Below, piece by piece: positions 21,805 through 34,370 of a stretch of 64,000 nt of DNA. Source of the DNA: Ottelia alismoides. Its lineage: Eukaryota > Streptophyta > Magnoliopsida > Alismatales > Hydrocharitaceae. The notes beneath the pieces were generated by a model. That model searched no databases and had not been told where the DNA came from. It was given only the letters and a program-made list of their open reading frames with translations. Within the stretch, counting starts at the first letter, position 1. Each line of letters begins with the position of its first letter. Where the stretch lies: assembly GCA_037367405.1 (NCBI GenBank), contig JAZKJV010002941.1, positions 62,001 to 126,000 of the forward strand, given 5' to 3'. Position numbers and translations under genes: made by a program.

Positions 21805-23711
21805 AGGGATCGCATAGTGAAGGAGACTTCTTAGGAAGTCAATGCACTCGAGCTGCGAGGAGATTGGATCTTCGTCTTGTGAGCTAATTGGAGAGAGCAG
21901 GAGAGAGAAAGAGACAGAGCAACTATTAGTATAAGATCTTTCTTTTATTTTTGTGGGAGAGAGACTGTAATTTTATTTTCCTTTATTAATTTGTAATAAA
22001 GCAGCTGACTCTTGAACTTTCGAGCCTATTTTACTAAGTGGTTGTTCACTTGGAGGCTCAGTGGATTTTTTACGATTTTCTTCGCCCTCTACATTTTTAT
22101 CCTCCCTATTTTTTCCTTTATTTTCTTTTATTTCTCATGATTTGTGCTTTCTGCCTTTATTTTTATTTGGTTTCTATGACTGAGCTCATAGCTTTTTTAG
22201 GGTTGTTTGATCGAGTAAACTACATCCACACACCTAATATTTTTATGCTCCTATAGTCTACGTTTGGATCTAGATCAAACTCAATTTTGTGCTTCGCGCT
22301 AATAGCAATTCCTGCTTAGGGTTATTCCACCATTTTGCATATCATATAAATTAAATTTAAATTATTGTCTTGCATCCCGCAGGGAGAGCACTGGGAAGAA
22401 TTGTAAGTCCTCTATCTGAGCATTCATCATTTTGACACAAGGGTGAGATTTCCATCCTAGTGTCGCCTTGCATTACTTTGCCACTACCTCCCTCTGATTT
22501 TGAGCACTTACGTTTAAAAGAAAATAAAAAATCGTTAGACACTTATTTTTTGAAAAATACTCAAAAAGGTGAAAATCCAAAAATAAAAACAAGAGACTAC
22601 TAAATGAACTTGGACCCTAATTAAAATTATTAATGAACATCATTCTTTGAGGTTCACAAAGCCCCCATTGTATTCAGGTACATTCCAGATAGAGCGAGGC
22701 ACATCCCTTGAGGAATAGAGACAAAAATATGATCTCTGGTTGCCTCATCTATCACCTGGGATCGGTGAAGTATTGGTTCTTCTATCGTACGTAGGTGGGT
22801 AGGTCCTTGTCGACGACGAGGCTCTCGCCTTATGTAGAGCATTCGACTTGGTCTGAAGTATTGAGCATAGGCCATGCTCTCAAGGTGTGTTTGTCTCATT
22901 GTCTTGCGTCCGAGTACCTCATTTTTAGGGAAGTAGTGGTTTCACCTATTGGCTTCCTCTCTTCTTCTTTGGTTGAGTAGCCCCCCAAGCTCGATATAGA
23001 GGATTTCAAAAAGTACAGATCACATGATACAAAGGAAGTGGAACAAGTACGTGGTACTTTCCTGGAAGTACACACTCTCCTCTCGGGCTAGTCAATAAGG
23101 ATGTGTTACAATTTTTCCTGAATTCACACTAGAATTGAAAAGATAAAAAATAGTCGAACCTTCACAGCTTCACATTTGTTGAGTTGGTGAACCCAATTTT
23201 ATTTGGTATTTGTTTGGATTTAGTTATGATTCAAAGATCAGTCTCGCGCACTGGCGTCGTTTTATTGTTTCTTCTATTTTACTCTCTTTGACCTTTGCTC
23301 ATTGTGAGCCTTCTACTATTTTGCACTCATTATATTCCTTGTTCATCACATTATCTTTTATCCATCCTCAATCTTCCCTTTGCTTCCAAGATGTCTCCTG
23401 GATGGATTAGTTGAGACTCCACCGACACACACATCGATGCATGAGCGTGACATCTCCAATAATTTGGGGTGATTCTCGAGTGATCGATTCGGACTTCACG
23501 AACCATACTCAGGACTCCCCACATCTTCTATCTCCTGTAGACCAGGAAAACTCTCTTCTCAAGTTCTATCCTTTTGAATGGAGATTGATTTCACTCCTTA
23601 CATTCAGTAATAAAATTCTGGATTGACTCTAATTCTGAATTATTCTTTACATATGGTGCTTGTGTGCAAACTGATCGGGGTATTTTCCCAATTGCATATC
23701 AAGACCCAGAT
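21805..23711 (+). other. Leader region of the outer Athila
   Basis: Non-coding stretch between primer site and gag. The block GTGGTTGTTCACTTGGAGG at 22037 has its counterpart at 39378 in the middle element. Short ORFs (22038-22256, 23210-23410, 23411-23626) have no recognisable product. Confidence 0.55.
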
Positions 23712-25876
23712 ATGGAGTCTGAGCAGTCACAATCAAATTCTGAGATGGCTCCAACAAGTAGAGGAAAGGGACCACAACTTCCTAGCACGGAGCAAAATTC
23801 CGAGCTGGACGAACCGGAATGAGATGAACAGTCAGCTTCTGGACTTCATACAGGCTATCCAGCAACGGTTGATTGATCAGGATTTGGTCAAGGTTGCCTT
23901 TTAGTAATTACTGAATGATTTGAGGATAAGATCGGAAGAGAGAGAGAGAGATGATGACGAGGAGGAGGATACGAAGATTTAAATTGTGATGATGATGACG
24001 ACCATTCTGTAGATGGACCTCCTAGAGGCGAGGGAAAGGGAAGGAGGGGTCGGCCCAAGCCCACATTAAAGTAGACATACAACCCTGGGGGCTGGTCGAA
24101 TCACTGAGTGGATCCAGAATCCTTCGATCCATGGACACTTTGAACTAAAGCCGCAACTCCTTTCTCTCCTCCCTAGTTTCCACAGGAACACGAATGAAGA
24201 ACCATATAATCTATAGTAGTTTGGATGCATCTGTAGCACGATGCACGACCCCAACATCTCTTTGGGTGTAGTCAAGATGGTCGCTTTCCCTTTTAGCCTT
24301 CAGGGCAATGCACTCTCTTGGATTAACCACTTGGGGAAAGTGGTGACGATGTGGGAAGAGTTGAATCCCACTTTCCACAATAAATACTACCCACTCATTC
24401 GTCTCAATCTGATGCGCTCCAAGATTGCTAGTATCTCCCAAGGACCCCAAGAATCCATCCATGAGACCTAGGAGAGGTTCAGTAATTTGATTGAGAAGTG
24501 CCCCCACCATGACATCCCTAAGACCAGCTTGGTCCCACACTTTTTCGAGGGACTTACTGAGAACAATCAATGTCTGGTTGGCGCCGACTGCGGAGGGTCT
24601 CATTTCAACAAGGAAGAGGATGCAATATGGCAGAACTTCGAAAAGATGGTCGAAGGAGAGGCCACACTCTCCTCCTCTCGTTCTTTCCAAGTATAACCGT
24701 AGATCCTCCACAAAAATGTCAATATGGCAGGCACTCATGAAGTGGACAGGTGCGAGAACTCAGATCTTAGCATCATCACTAGTTATATGTCCAAGATAGA
24801 CATCATTGGGAAGCGATCACAAGATCTCGAGAAACTAGTTGTGATCTAGCAAAGAATGAAGGGTTTGGACAAGTCGGACACAATCACTAAGCAACTGGAG
24901 TTGTTGGTGAATACCATCTATGCATGCAACTGTGTGCTCCCAATACTCCGTTGAGAAGAAGGATCAGACAGTGCAACACCCACGTCAGCCGAGTCCCAGC
25001 CAGCCTCAGGTCTAGCACGTATACTACATGCAGGCGCCCGAGCATCCACTGCCGTAGCCACAGACACATATGGTTGTTTATCAACCTGAGCCACAACTCC
25101 AGTATGTAGAACCATGTTTCCCACCTCCACCACTCATTCAGGAGGTGAATGGAATTTGAAACAATGATCAACAGCTGACACGTCATCAGGGACAACCTCA
25201 GGGTCAGAACACAACCATCCAACAATATCACCAGCAACATGGAGGTAGGAACTTCCAGCAGAGCTAGCCATATCACCACCAGCCTCCGCAGCATGGATAC
25301 AACCGAATGCAGAATTATAAGTAGCCTAGGTACAGACAGCAGCAGCCGATTGCTCATTTTCAACATTAGTATTCCTCTCCTCAGTGCCAACAATATCATC
25401 CCCCCCTCAATATTCTCAAGGTTACCAGCAGCAGCCTCCCCCATACTAGCACAGTTAGAGGCCACACCATGCTGAATTCTCTGAGGTCATGCTGGTTAAC
25501 CTGACCCTTGATTGTTTGGCCAATCTCATCAAGAACATGGACAAGATGAGCGAGAAGATAAATGACCTGACGACCGCCAAAATTGTCATTCCGGCTCAGG
25601 TCGAAGCCAATCCGAACAACTTCCGTCACAAGGAGCAGGTAGTTTGCAGTGCCCCACCCGATTCAGGTGAAAATAATATGTCTTTTATCTAATGGTGCAA
25701 CTCTCAGGAGCGGTAGGACACTCCAGGCGACTGTGACAATGAAGGGAAAGCAGAAAGCGTCTGATGGTGAGTCCTCAGCCATGCCAGCAAGCAAGGATGA
25801 AGAATTTTTTGAAGATGTTGCACCAACCACAAAAATACAAAAAATTAAGAAAACAAGAAAACACAAAAAAAAGTAG
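23712..25876 (+). pseudogene. Athila gag polyprotein, broken
   Basis: Gag makes the virus-like particle that packages element RNA. From an ATG at 23712 there is an acidic, Ser/Gln-rich start. From about 24070 comes the conserved capsid-like part: HGHFELKPQLLSLLPSFH, MVAFPFSLQGNALSWINHLG, MWEELNPTFHNKYYPLIR, then ERFSNLIEKCPHHDIPKTSL and DCGGSHFNKEEDAIW. A long Gln-rich C-terminal stretch (24940-25490) follows, then LDCLANLIKNMDKMSEKIND and the Athila hallmark VTLRSG (about 25700). Stops at about 24220, 24468 and 24694 and several frame changes break it. Open frames on the other strand (24211-24738, 24887-25465) are shadows. Confidence 0.85.
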
Positions 25877-27181
25877 CAACCAAGGCGAAGATGTTCCAGC
25901 AATGGAGAAGCAAGCAGTAGCAGGCGAACCAGAGTCAGTCGATGGAGCCGAGCCTGGAGAGCATTTTGGTCCACAAGATGTAGATGATTTTACAACTTTT
26001 TGCCATCTTCCTATAACCAAAAGTATGGACAAATTTGCATAATACATTTTTTCCGATGTACATATTCCTTTTCTCAATGCAATTAAATAAAAAATAGTAG
26101 AAAAATGAAAATGCTTTATATGATCTTGATATTGTGAAAATATGGCAAGACATTATGCTTGAAATGCCGTTGCTTAAGGCCATGGAGTACATGCCTGTTG
26201 TGAAAAGGGGACTGAAAGAAGCATGCACAATGAAGCATCTGAATCACAAAAACATACGTAGAAACCAGAGACGCACATTCTCACCATGGCCACTGTAAAT
26301 GCCATCAGCAATCTCCCGAATAAAAAGAAAGACAAGGGAGCTTTGCTCGTTAGATGCTAGATCTTCAATCAATAGTCCGAGCATACATTACTCGATAGTA
26401 GATCATCTATTAATTTGTTGCCATCTTCCCTGCTCACCAAATTTGGAGTAGGGTCGCTGAAGCCCACAAAGATGATTCTGCAATTTAGAGACAGATCAAT
26501 TAAGCAGCACATGGGCATGTTGGAGGATGTGATCGTAACCGTTCAAGGGATGCAGTTCCATGTTGATTTCATCATCCTGGACACGGACACCTCCACACCT
26601 CTGCTCCATACCCCGATTATTCTTGGACGATCATTCCTTAGAACGGCCGAAGCAGTAGTGGATTATAGCATGGAAGAGATCACATTCCGCTCCATCAATG
26701 AAAAAGTTCAGATAGAGACAGCTCCAGAGTCAAAACCAGTAGAAGTGGAATATATATTAAGTGATCTCAAAATATATGGACAAGAGGACTATAACTTTTT
26801 GGTTGAGATCAGAGACACGAATATGTTCTTGGATGACAATGAAACATACAAATTCCTCTCTACTGAGGAAAGCCTGGATAGTGTAGTCATATTCATCGAT
26901 GCCTTTGAAGATGACATCTTCGCTTATGGATTCACTGAGATGATTGAACAACCATCCTCGTCTGAGCACAAAGAATTCCTTGCAGATCTATGTGATGTTT
27001 TAAAGTCGGCTTTTGAAAACACAATGGTGGACAACGAACCAATGAAAGATCTAACACATGTTACAGTTGTTGAAGTTGCCACCAAGCTGACTCCAACCCC
27101 ACTAGAGCTCAAACATTTTCCCTTGAACATGAATATGCCTTCCTTACTGGTGAATCCGACATGTATTCGGTTATCATAAAT
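25877..27181 (+). pseudogene. Athila protease region, broken
   Basis: After the gag tail, degraded linker sequence leads to the protease core. The active-site block TLLDSRSSINLLPSSLLTKF (26390-26450) has DSRSS where this group has DSGSS/DLGAS, so the catalytic glycine is Arg. Then DRSIKQHMGMLEDVIVTVQG, HVDFIILDTDTSTPLLHTP and IILGRSFLRTAEAVVDY follow in the best preserved frame (26415-27179). An acidic spacer ends at PTPLELKHFPLNM, the usual lead-in to RT. The enzyme would cut Gag-Pol into mature proteins. Confidence 0.8.
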
Positions 27182-27517
27182 TCTCATTTGACCGAAGAAT
27201 AAGAACCTCATATGCTTGAGGTTCTTGAAAGAAACCGCAAAGCGATAGGCTGGAATATAATGGATCTCTACGGCATAAATCCCTCACTCTATTCGCATCG
27301 TGTCTACCTCGAAGAAGACAGCAAATCCTCTCGAGAATTCAAACTTAGACTGAACCCTAACCTCCAGGAGAATGTCATGAAAAAAATTACAAAATGGTGT
27401 GATGCAGGACAAATATATCTCATCTCCGACTCCAAATGGGTTGTCTCCTGCACGTAGTGCCAAAGAAATCTAGGATACCATTGTTACAAATGATACAAGA
27501 AACGAAATTCCAACGAG
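27182..27517 (+). pseudogene. Athila RT, N-terminal part, cut by insertion
   Basis: LEVLERNRKAIGWNIMDLYG, YLEEDSKSSREFKLRLNPNL, VMKKITKWCDAGQIYLISDS and the VVPKK block are typical of the RT start. One frameshift follows, then the reading NEIPTRV runs into the target duplication AGTAC at 27518-27522, where the middle Athila is inserted. The gene resumes at 51820. Confidence 0.85.
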
Positions 27518-27522
27518 AGTAC

Positions 27523-27642
27523 TATGAATCTCCATTTTTGGTCTTCATTCCCTAGCTAAATGCATGAAAATATCATTATTTGGCATAAATTAACATCTAT
27601 TATTTATTATATAAATATTGTATAAAATATATTGTTTAAAGC
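27523..27642 (+). repeat. 5' LTR of the middle Athila, first 120 bases
   Basis: TATGAATCTCC... matches 47604-47735 up to TTTAAAGC, where the Tekay element begins. About 1.46 kb of LTR that should follow is missing; the LTR resumes at 36325 at a point equal to 49195 of the 3' LTR. Confidence 0.85.
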
Positions 27643-29993
27643 TGCCATGACCTCAATTTTCGGGCCGTCGGATCCTCCCATATCCGGATCTGGTTACTCA
27701 GCAATAATTTATTCAGCAATCACAACTAACATTCAGAAATAGACTGCAATTACAAATACTCAGAAGGAAGTATTTCAATACTTTTCCATTCACAAAATAA
27801 AGTTCACATGATACATTATCCCACAATAATCATTTACATGTATATCAGCTGGAAGCAAAAACACAACAAGATTACTAACTACCTTACACAATAAAGATAC
27901 TGTGGTTGACCAGATGACTATGTTAGTTGGCTGGCTTATTAATGTCCTTGCGATGGCTCACCGACATCGGTCGGGTTTTCCATAAATCATAGGATAACAA
28001 TTAGCGAATGCTAAGTAACGAAAAAGAGAAAAGAAAATAAATTGTGTAATTTTTCTAAACTTGTTATCACAAAAAGTTTCATTCCTTCTCATTAATTTAA
28101 GTCATATTCCTTTCTATTCTACATCAGGGATTAGTCCAGAGAATTACCTCATCACTATATGGCCGAAGTTGTGGACACTTCAGGATTGGAGATTATGTTT
28201 ATCTGGTAAGCTTATGCCGCCGCACGTCGCCGCAACCAATCCTCCAATACTACCCTGATAATTTCCTTTTCTTTTATTAATCAGGGTCTCAAACCCTCAG
28301 TCTGGCAAACAAAAGAGCACACCGTCCTCGAGGATCCAGTTGCTTAAAACCTCAGGGTAACCTTTAATCACATAACCTACTGACTTTAAATACATCTTAT
28401 CGTGACCCAGCCGCTATTGAACCACCCGTGCCTCCACATAGCACAACCACATATTCCGTCATTCAACCCAAATATAATGGCTCCCGGTACCACGTATTGC
28501 AAACCATTCATTTTGTGCACACTTATCATAACAAGGCAACCGTGTACCACTTAGGTAGGGCAACTCCAATACAGGTTCCTTCCAACAAACCTACAGTTTG
28601 CATGCCCACCTCTATTTCTACTCCCATTCATTCTTAACGTAAGACACCATCCTTTTCAAAATCCAACTCAAAACACATCAATTGCCATGATGTAACTCCT
28701 CCGTAAAGCCTTAGATTTACATAAACAAAAATACTGAGTATAGACTTACACATATATTAATTCATATATTTATATACTCATATTTATGCTTATTTTAACT
28801 TTTGAACCCTAACTTTCCAACCACTGCATCCATTCGATGTTTAGATCTTATTTTAGTTGAAATAACAAAGAAACCTTTCATACTTTATCAAAAATAACCA
28901 AATTAGGGTTCTTCATAGCAAGGAGCATAAATACAAAAATCTCAACGATCTCATATGAAAACCCAACAGCAAAAGGAAGGATTACATTACCCAATCGATC
29001 TCTCTCTCGTATGCAGTGTTTTATTGTGATTCTTTTTCAAAAGGATGATTTATAGCTCCTGAAACGATCGAATTTCATTTTCGTATCAAAAACGCTAAGA
29101 ACGTGCCAAGAACACAAAGAACGCGAAGAACAGACGAAGAACACGAAAAACGCAAAGAACATATTTTCTCTTGAAATTTCAGCCGAGCTTCCCCTTATAC
29201 GGGGTGATATTTCTAGGAAAATTTCGGTAGAGTTTCCCCTTATATTGGAACATATTTCTATAAAACTTTTAGCAGAATTTCCCCTTATAAAATCACCAAA
29301 AGGAAAACAACAAAGAAATTGAACATGAATCGAAAACCTAGCTCACGAAGTAAACTAAGAGAGGATTGTACCTTCCTCCTCCTCGTTCTCCCTACAGTGC
29401 TTCGCTAGCGCTCCTTCCTCGCCTCCCACTCCTCCTCTCGATCCTAGCCCTTGGGGTGGTGGTGGTAGTGAAAATCGTAGAGAATGAATAGGTATGAGGG
29501 GGCTATTTATAGGCTCCAGAAAACCACTAATCATGGTTAGAAAATCATGGTTTAGACCTTAACAGTAGTTAGCGACCCATGATTTTCGTCAAAACTTATC
29601 CGAAACTTAGGGCTTAAATTAGAACTATCTAGAAAATTCTAAATTCGCTAATGATGCTTAATTAGTGTTAATCGTGTTTGACTTTTACTAATCGTGATTT
29701 AACCTTCGTGGCTTACGCTTAACTTTTGCTAACTATTGATTAGTGTTCGCTAATGGTCATTGACAATCCTCAATATATCATTAATTTCTTTAATCATATT
29801 TAATTAGTCTTAATGATGGTCATTAATAGTTAATGACATCTTAAATCTCCTTCTCTTTCTTCCGAAAATCATAACAAATCAAAATGAAGTCTGATTTACA
29901 TGAAACAAATTCTGTCGGTTTCCCCTTGATGAGCCGGATCTTATTATATAGGATCCGAGAGACGGACAAGTTTGAGGCTTTACAATTATAACA
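27643..29993 (-). repeat. 3' LTR of the Tekay-like element
   Basis: 2.35 kb matching 33883-36324. Contains a degenerate GAAGAAC repeat (29095-29162). ORFs 28061-28258 and 28428-28637 lie in it and have no recognisable domain. Confidence 0.9.
29095..29162 (-). repeat. Degenerate AAGAAC(R)C short repeats in the Tekay LTR
   Basis: Seven to eight copies of a 9-12 base unit around AAGAAC. The other LTR has an expanded version at 35400-35486. Confidence 0.6.
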
Positions 29994-30025
29994 ACCTTAA
30001 AGGAAATCTCGTCCTCAAGACTAGA
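29994..30025 (-). other. Polypurine tract region of the Tekay-like element
   Basis: On - GAGGACGAGATTTCCTTTAA leads to the LTR. The 'gaggacgaaattt...aaggg' form is usual before the 3' LTR of plant chromoviruses. Confidence 0.6.
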
Positions 30026-30149
30026 AATACATGCATAACAACCTCAAAGAGGATTGAAACCATAAAAACCTCAAAGAGAATGAACGTAATTTCATTTATA
30101 ATAAAGGTATACGCAGTACGCAGTGTTATCATTCAAACACGTACGGGTA

Positions 30150-30589
30150 TTTTTCTCTCATTTCTACCTCAGGTTCCCATGTGGCTTCTTCAAAATCTTG
30201 GTTGCATCACAACACTTTAACTAGAGGTACTTCTTTATTCCTCAACTTCTTGATATCCATGTCTAGTATTTGCACAGGTATTTCTAGATATGTAAGTCTG
30301 GCTCAACATGCAGATCATCATAGTTTATCTTATGCTCATGATCCTTAATATACTTTCTCAGATTTGATACATGAAAAATATCATGTATTGCCGAAAGATG
30401 AGGAGGAAGTGCAAGTCTACATACGACTTTCCCAATCTGCTGAATAATTTCAAAGGGACCCAAGAACCTGGGTGCCAACTTCCCACGCAAGACAAACCTC
30501 TGAACTCCCTTTATAGGCGATACTTTGAGAAATACAAAGTCGCCTACCTCAAACTCAAGGTCTCTTCGCTTGGTATCACTATAGCTTTT
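30150..30589 (-). pseudogene. Integrase C-terminus and chromodomain-like end (Tekay)
   Basis: On -: LAPRFLGPFEIIQQIGKVVC, LPPHLSAIHDIFHVSNLRKY and HVEPDL match the integrase GPF/Y-type C-terminal module. After a stop (30284), degraded IPVQILDM, KKYL and ATKILKKPHGN-like residues match the chromodomain-like end (VKVLW.....EATWE). Chromodomains guide integration toward marked chromatin. Broken by stops. Confidence 0.75.
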
Positions 30590-31400
30590 CTAGCGACTCT
30601 GGGCAGTTATTAGTCTTTTTTGAGCAAGCTCTACAGCTTCTCGTGTCTCCTGGAGTCTATCTGAATCGTCAAGGTTCTTTATCCCGACATCTTGCCAACA
30701 CAAAGTAGTACACCTACGTCCATATAGTGCTTCAAATGGTTCCATGCCAATACTCGTATGGTAACAATTATTGTAGGTGAATTCTTCAAGAGGCAAATGT
30801 TTCATCCATGATCCTTTCCATTCTAAGGCACATGCTCGTAGCATATCCTCTAAAGTCTGAATCGTACGTTCTGATTGACCATCTATTTGTGGATGATATG
30901 CTGTGCTCAAGCATAGATGTGTGCCTAAAGCTTGCATGAAGTTCTCCCAATAGTGTGAGGTGAATCGTGAATCTCGATTGGAAACTACTTCCTTTGGAAT
31001 ACCATGGAGGCGGATCACATGTGTAATATATAACTCAGCAAGCTAATCTGGAGTGGAAGATAAGCTTATTGGAATGAAGTGTGCTACTTTGGTCAGACGA
31101 TCTATTTCAACCCATATACTATCTTTCCCACTAGTCGTTTGAGGTAAGCCAGTAACGAAGTCCATGCAAATGCTTTCCCATTTCCATCAGGTATAGAGAG
31201 GGGTTGCAATAATCCTGGTGGAATTTGGTGTGAAGCATTTACCTGCTGGCACGTAAAATATGAATTCAGAACTTAGCAACATCCTTCTTCATTACCTACC
31301 ACAAAAAGTTTGAACGAAGATACTTATGCATCTTCGTAATTCCTGGATGAATAGATAATCCTGAGCAGTGTGCTTCGCGAAAAATATATCTCCTTAATTC
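30590..31400 (-). pseudogene. Integrase, zinc-binding and core domains (Tekay), broken
   Basis: From about 31400 on -: HCSGLSIHPGITKMHKYLRS (part of the HHCC region), then [20 protein letters not shown] (first catalytic Asp), HGIPKEVVSNRDSRFTSHYW (second Asp), HPQIDGQSERTIQTLEDMLR (Glu) and YNNCYHTSIGMEPFEALYG. The stretch 30590-31018 is open and holds the second Asp and Glu. Stops lie at about 31260 and 31045. The family's DDE residues are all visible. Confidence 0.85.
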
Positions 31401-31602
31401 GGGTGTATTTGGTACACTCTCTATGGTGGTTATACAATATCCCATATTATATATGGAATCAATCTATCTCATTCTACTCAAGTTGTTGTCTCAAGTCTTT
31501 AAGGACTGGATCATCCTCTTGTCCTTTCTTTATTCTATCCCAGATCTCTGGTTTGTATTGGTGAGGATTAGTTATGCTATAGGCACTAGTATCAAATGGA
31601 TT

Positions 31603-32357
31603 TCATTCACTTAACGTTGATAGTACACCCCAGAAGTGAATAGCACTCACCAACCCACGTGAGTAAGTTCTTATACTAAGGGCATCTGCTATGATATTCC
31701 CCTTACTAGGGTGGTAGGAGATGGTGCAATCATAGTCCTTCAACGGCTCTAGCCACCGTCTCTGTCTCATATTGAGCTCCTTCTGATCAAATAAATATTT
31801 CAAACTTTATGATCAGTGAAGATTTCAAAAGTAATACCATAGAGGTAGTGTCTCCATATCTTTAAAGCGAAAACTACGATAGCTAATTCAAGGTCATATG
31901 CCAGGTAGTTCTTCTCATGTGTCCTGAGCTGTCGTGATGCATACACAACTACCTTACCATGTTGCATAAAAATTGCCCCAAGTCCTTCTTTAAATGCATC
32001 AGTGTACACTGTAAATCCTTCAGTTCCATAGGGTAGAGTAAGGATAGATGCAGATGTTAGGTATTCCTTCAATGTCTGAAAATTAGTTTCACATGAATCA
32101 AACCATATGAATGGGACTTCCTTCTGAGTCAGCCTAGTCATTGGCAATGCTATTTGTGTAAATTCATTCACAAATCTTCTACAATACCCAACTAAATCCA
32201 AAAAAGATTGTATTTCTGTGACAGTCTTCAGGCGTTCCCAACTCATCACCGCACTAACCTTTGTAGGATCAATTGATATACCTTCCCCAGAAATAACATG
32301 GCCTAAGAAGGATACTGCGGATAACAAGAAGTCACATTTGCTATATTTAGCATACAA
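31603..32357 (-). pseudogene. RT thumb/connection and RNase H (Tekay), broken
   Basis: [60 protein letters not shown], then [20 protein letters not shown] (RNase H start; the usual TDAS reads TDAF), [28 protein letters not shown] and, in the next frame, [20 protein letters not shown] with GNIIADALS. The order and spacing are those of the gypsy RT/RNase H unit. The frame breaks near 31800. Confidence 0.9.
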
Positions 32358-32387
32358 TTTGTTCTTCCTTAGTATTTCAAGTGTCTA

Positions 32388-33020
32388 TCAGAGATGGCGT
32401 TCATGCTGACACTTATCCTTAGAGTAAATAAGCACATCATCAATAAAGACTACTACAAAGTAGTCTAGGAACTCCTTGAATACTCTGTTCATGAGCTCCA
32501 TGAAAGTTGCTGGGGAATTTGTTAATCCGAAAGGCATAACAAAAAAATCATAACGTCCATATCTAGTTCGAAAGGTTGTCTTGGGAATATCAGCATCTTT
32601 AATCTTCAATTGATGATATCCAGATCTTACGTCAATCTTGGAATACACGGTTGAATCATGCAACTGGTCAAAGAGAGCATCTATTCTTGGCAGTGGATAC
32701 TTGTTCTTTACTATCTTCTTGTTTAACTGTCTATAGTCAATGCACAGCCGCATTGACACATCCTTTTCCCTCACGAACAAGACAGGTGCGTCCCATGGTG
32801 AAGTACTAGGATGAATGAATCCTTTATCTAACAGTTCTTGTAATTGTACTTTTAACTCTCGCAACTCGGTTGGGGCCATCCTATATGGAGGGATAGAGAT
32901 AGGCTGAGTACCAGGTGTGAGATAGATTCCAAATTCAATCTCTCGCTCAAATGGTAATCCAAGTAGTTCTTCTGAAAATACATCGGGAAACTCACAAACT
33001 ATAGGTACATCTTCTGTCAT
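32388..33020 (-). pseudogene. Reverse transcriptase core (Tekay), nearly intact
   Basis: A 210-codon open stretch on - holding RT blocks in order: [115 protein letters not shown], and the catalytic [11 protein letters not shown] with both aspartates kept. It ends at a stop just before the thumb, which continues in another frame at 32357. It is the best preserved enzyme domain in the window. The internal ATG shown is probably not the true start, since it belongs to a polyprotein. Confidence 0.9.
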
Positions 33021-33075
33021 TCTGTCTAACCCTGATGTAGCGGTTACATAAGCTAAATAGCCCTGCAGTTGTGTG

Positions 33076-33273
33076 TTACATGAGTTCCAGCTCTAGCAAC
33101 TGTTGTGCCTTCAAAGTATAGATGTATTCAATATTATCATTGGATGACTTTCCAATGAACTGGAACTCTATCGAGTTAGGAAGGTGAAAAGTTACTATCT
33201 TCTGAAAACAGTCAAGCCATGCATGAAGCCTTTCTAGCCAGTCTATACAAAGGATGAGATCAGAATTATTCAT
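33076..33273 (-). pseudogene. Protease-to-RT linker (Tekay), broken
   Basis: NNSDLILCIDWLERLHAWLD, IVTFHLPNSIEFQFIGKS and [10 protein letters not shown] match the 'DVILGMDWL...A.IDC....V.F' block after the aspartic protease. The protease active site itself is not found. Confidence 0.8.
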
Positions 33274-33860
33274 ATTTCAATAAATAGTAGAGAAACTTGG
33301 TAAATGATGTCCTACAATCTATATCACGTAGTCATCTAAGATCTCTTCGATTATGAATACTTTACCTCCTTTTCCCTTTAATCAAATAATGGTTTTTGTA
33401 CTTCTATTGAAATCTTATATTTATGGTAGGATTCAAGTATTTTTTTACCTAAGGAGGGCCTCCTATGGTTCCTTCTATAGGAGTAGGGGTCTACTCCATG
33501 GAGTTACGTAACTAGATTCTTCCAAAGAAGGATGAACATAACACTTAGCTCTAGCATTCATGGGTCTGGATGACTTCGATATCTCATTGTGACATTGAGT
33601 CCCTGCTCTAATGCATGCTACCTTTGCCCCATCCCGTGGAGCATCACCATCATAGATTCTAATTGCCTAGACATGTCTTGATCTATCATTGGGATTAGTC
33701 AAGGACAAAGGTTACATCCTACACATCTTAGCATGATGCACATAAGGGACAATGACTTGTGAATGGTGTTGCAATCACTTATTAAGATCAAAGGATCTTA
33801 AGACAACCTTAGTTTTTGAATACCGCTCATAGTTATCAATTATTGAGTAAATTACTAGAG
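33274..33860 (-). other. Remnant where gag and protease should be (Tekay)
   Basis: Only ~600 bases separate the primer site from the protease linker, against 1.5 kb or more in the family. No gag capsid or zinc knuckle is visible, so an internal deletion is inferred. Confidence 0.6.
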
Positions 33861-33861
33861 T

Positions 33862-33879
33862 AACCAGGCTCTGATACAT
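33862..33879 (-). other. Primer binding site (Tekay)
   Basis: On - TGTATCAGAGCCTGG, initiator-Met type, four bases inside the 5' LTR. Confidence 0.75.
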
Positions 33880-34232
33880 AACTGTCACGACCCTAATTTC
33901 TGGGCCGTTGGATCCTGCCATATCCAGATCTGGTTACTCAGCAATAATTTATTCAAGAATCACAACTAACATTTAGAAACAGACTGCAATTGTAAATAGT
34001 TAGAAAGAAGTATTTCAACACTTTTCCATTCACAAAATAAAGTTCGCATGATACATTATCCCACTATAATCATTTACATGTACATCAGCTGGAAGCAAAA
34101 ATACAAAAAGATTACTAACTACCTTACAGAATAAAGATAAAGTGGTTGGCCGGATGACTATGTTAGTTGGTTGGATTATTAATGTCCTTGCGATGGCTCA
34201 CCAACACCTGTTGGATTTTCCATAAATCATAT

Positions 34233-34370
34233 GATAACAATTAGTGAATGCCAAGTAACGAAGAAGAGAAAAGCAAACGAAGTGTGTAATTTTTCAAATA
34301 GGATAACAATTAGTGAATGCCAAGTAACGAAGAAGAGAAAAGCAAACGAAGTGTGTAAAATTTCAAAACA
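34233..34370. repeat. 69-bp tandem duplication in the Tekay 5' LTR
   Basis: Copies at 34233-34301 and 34302-34370 differ only near their ends. The other LTR has one copy (about 27989). Confidence 0.9.

Noticed and set aside
24211..25465. Long ORFs on - (175 and 192 codons)
   Set aside because: They lie antisense to recognisable Athila gag on + and have no domain; they are shadows.
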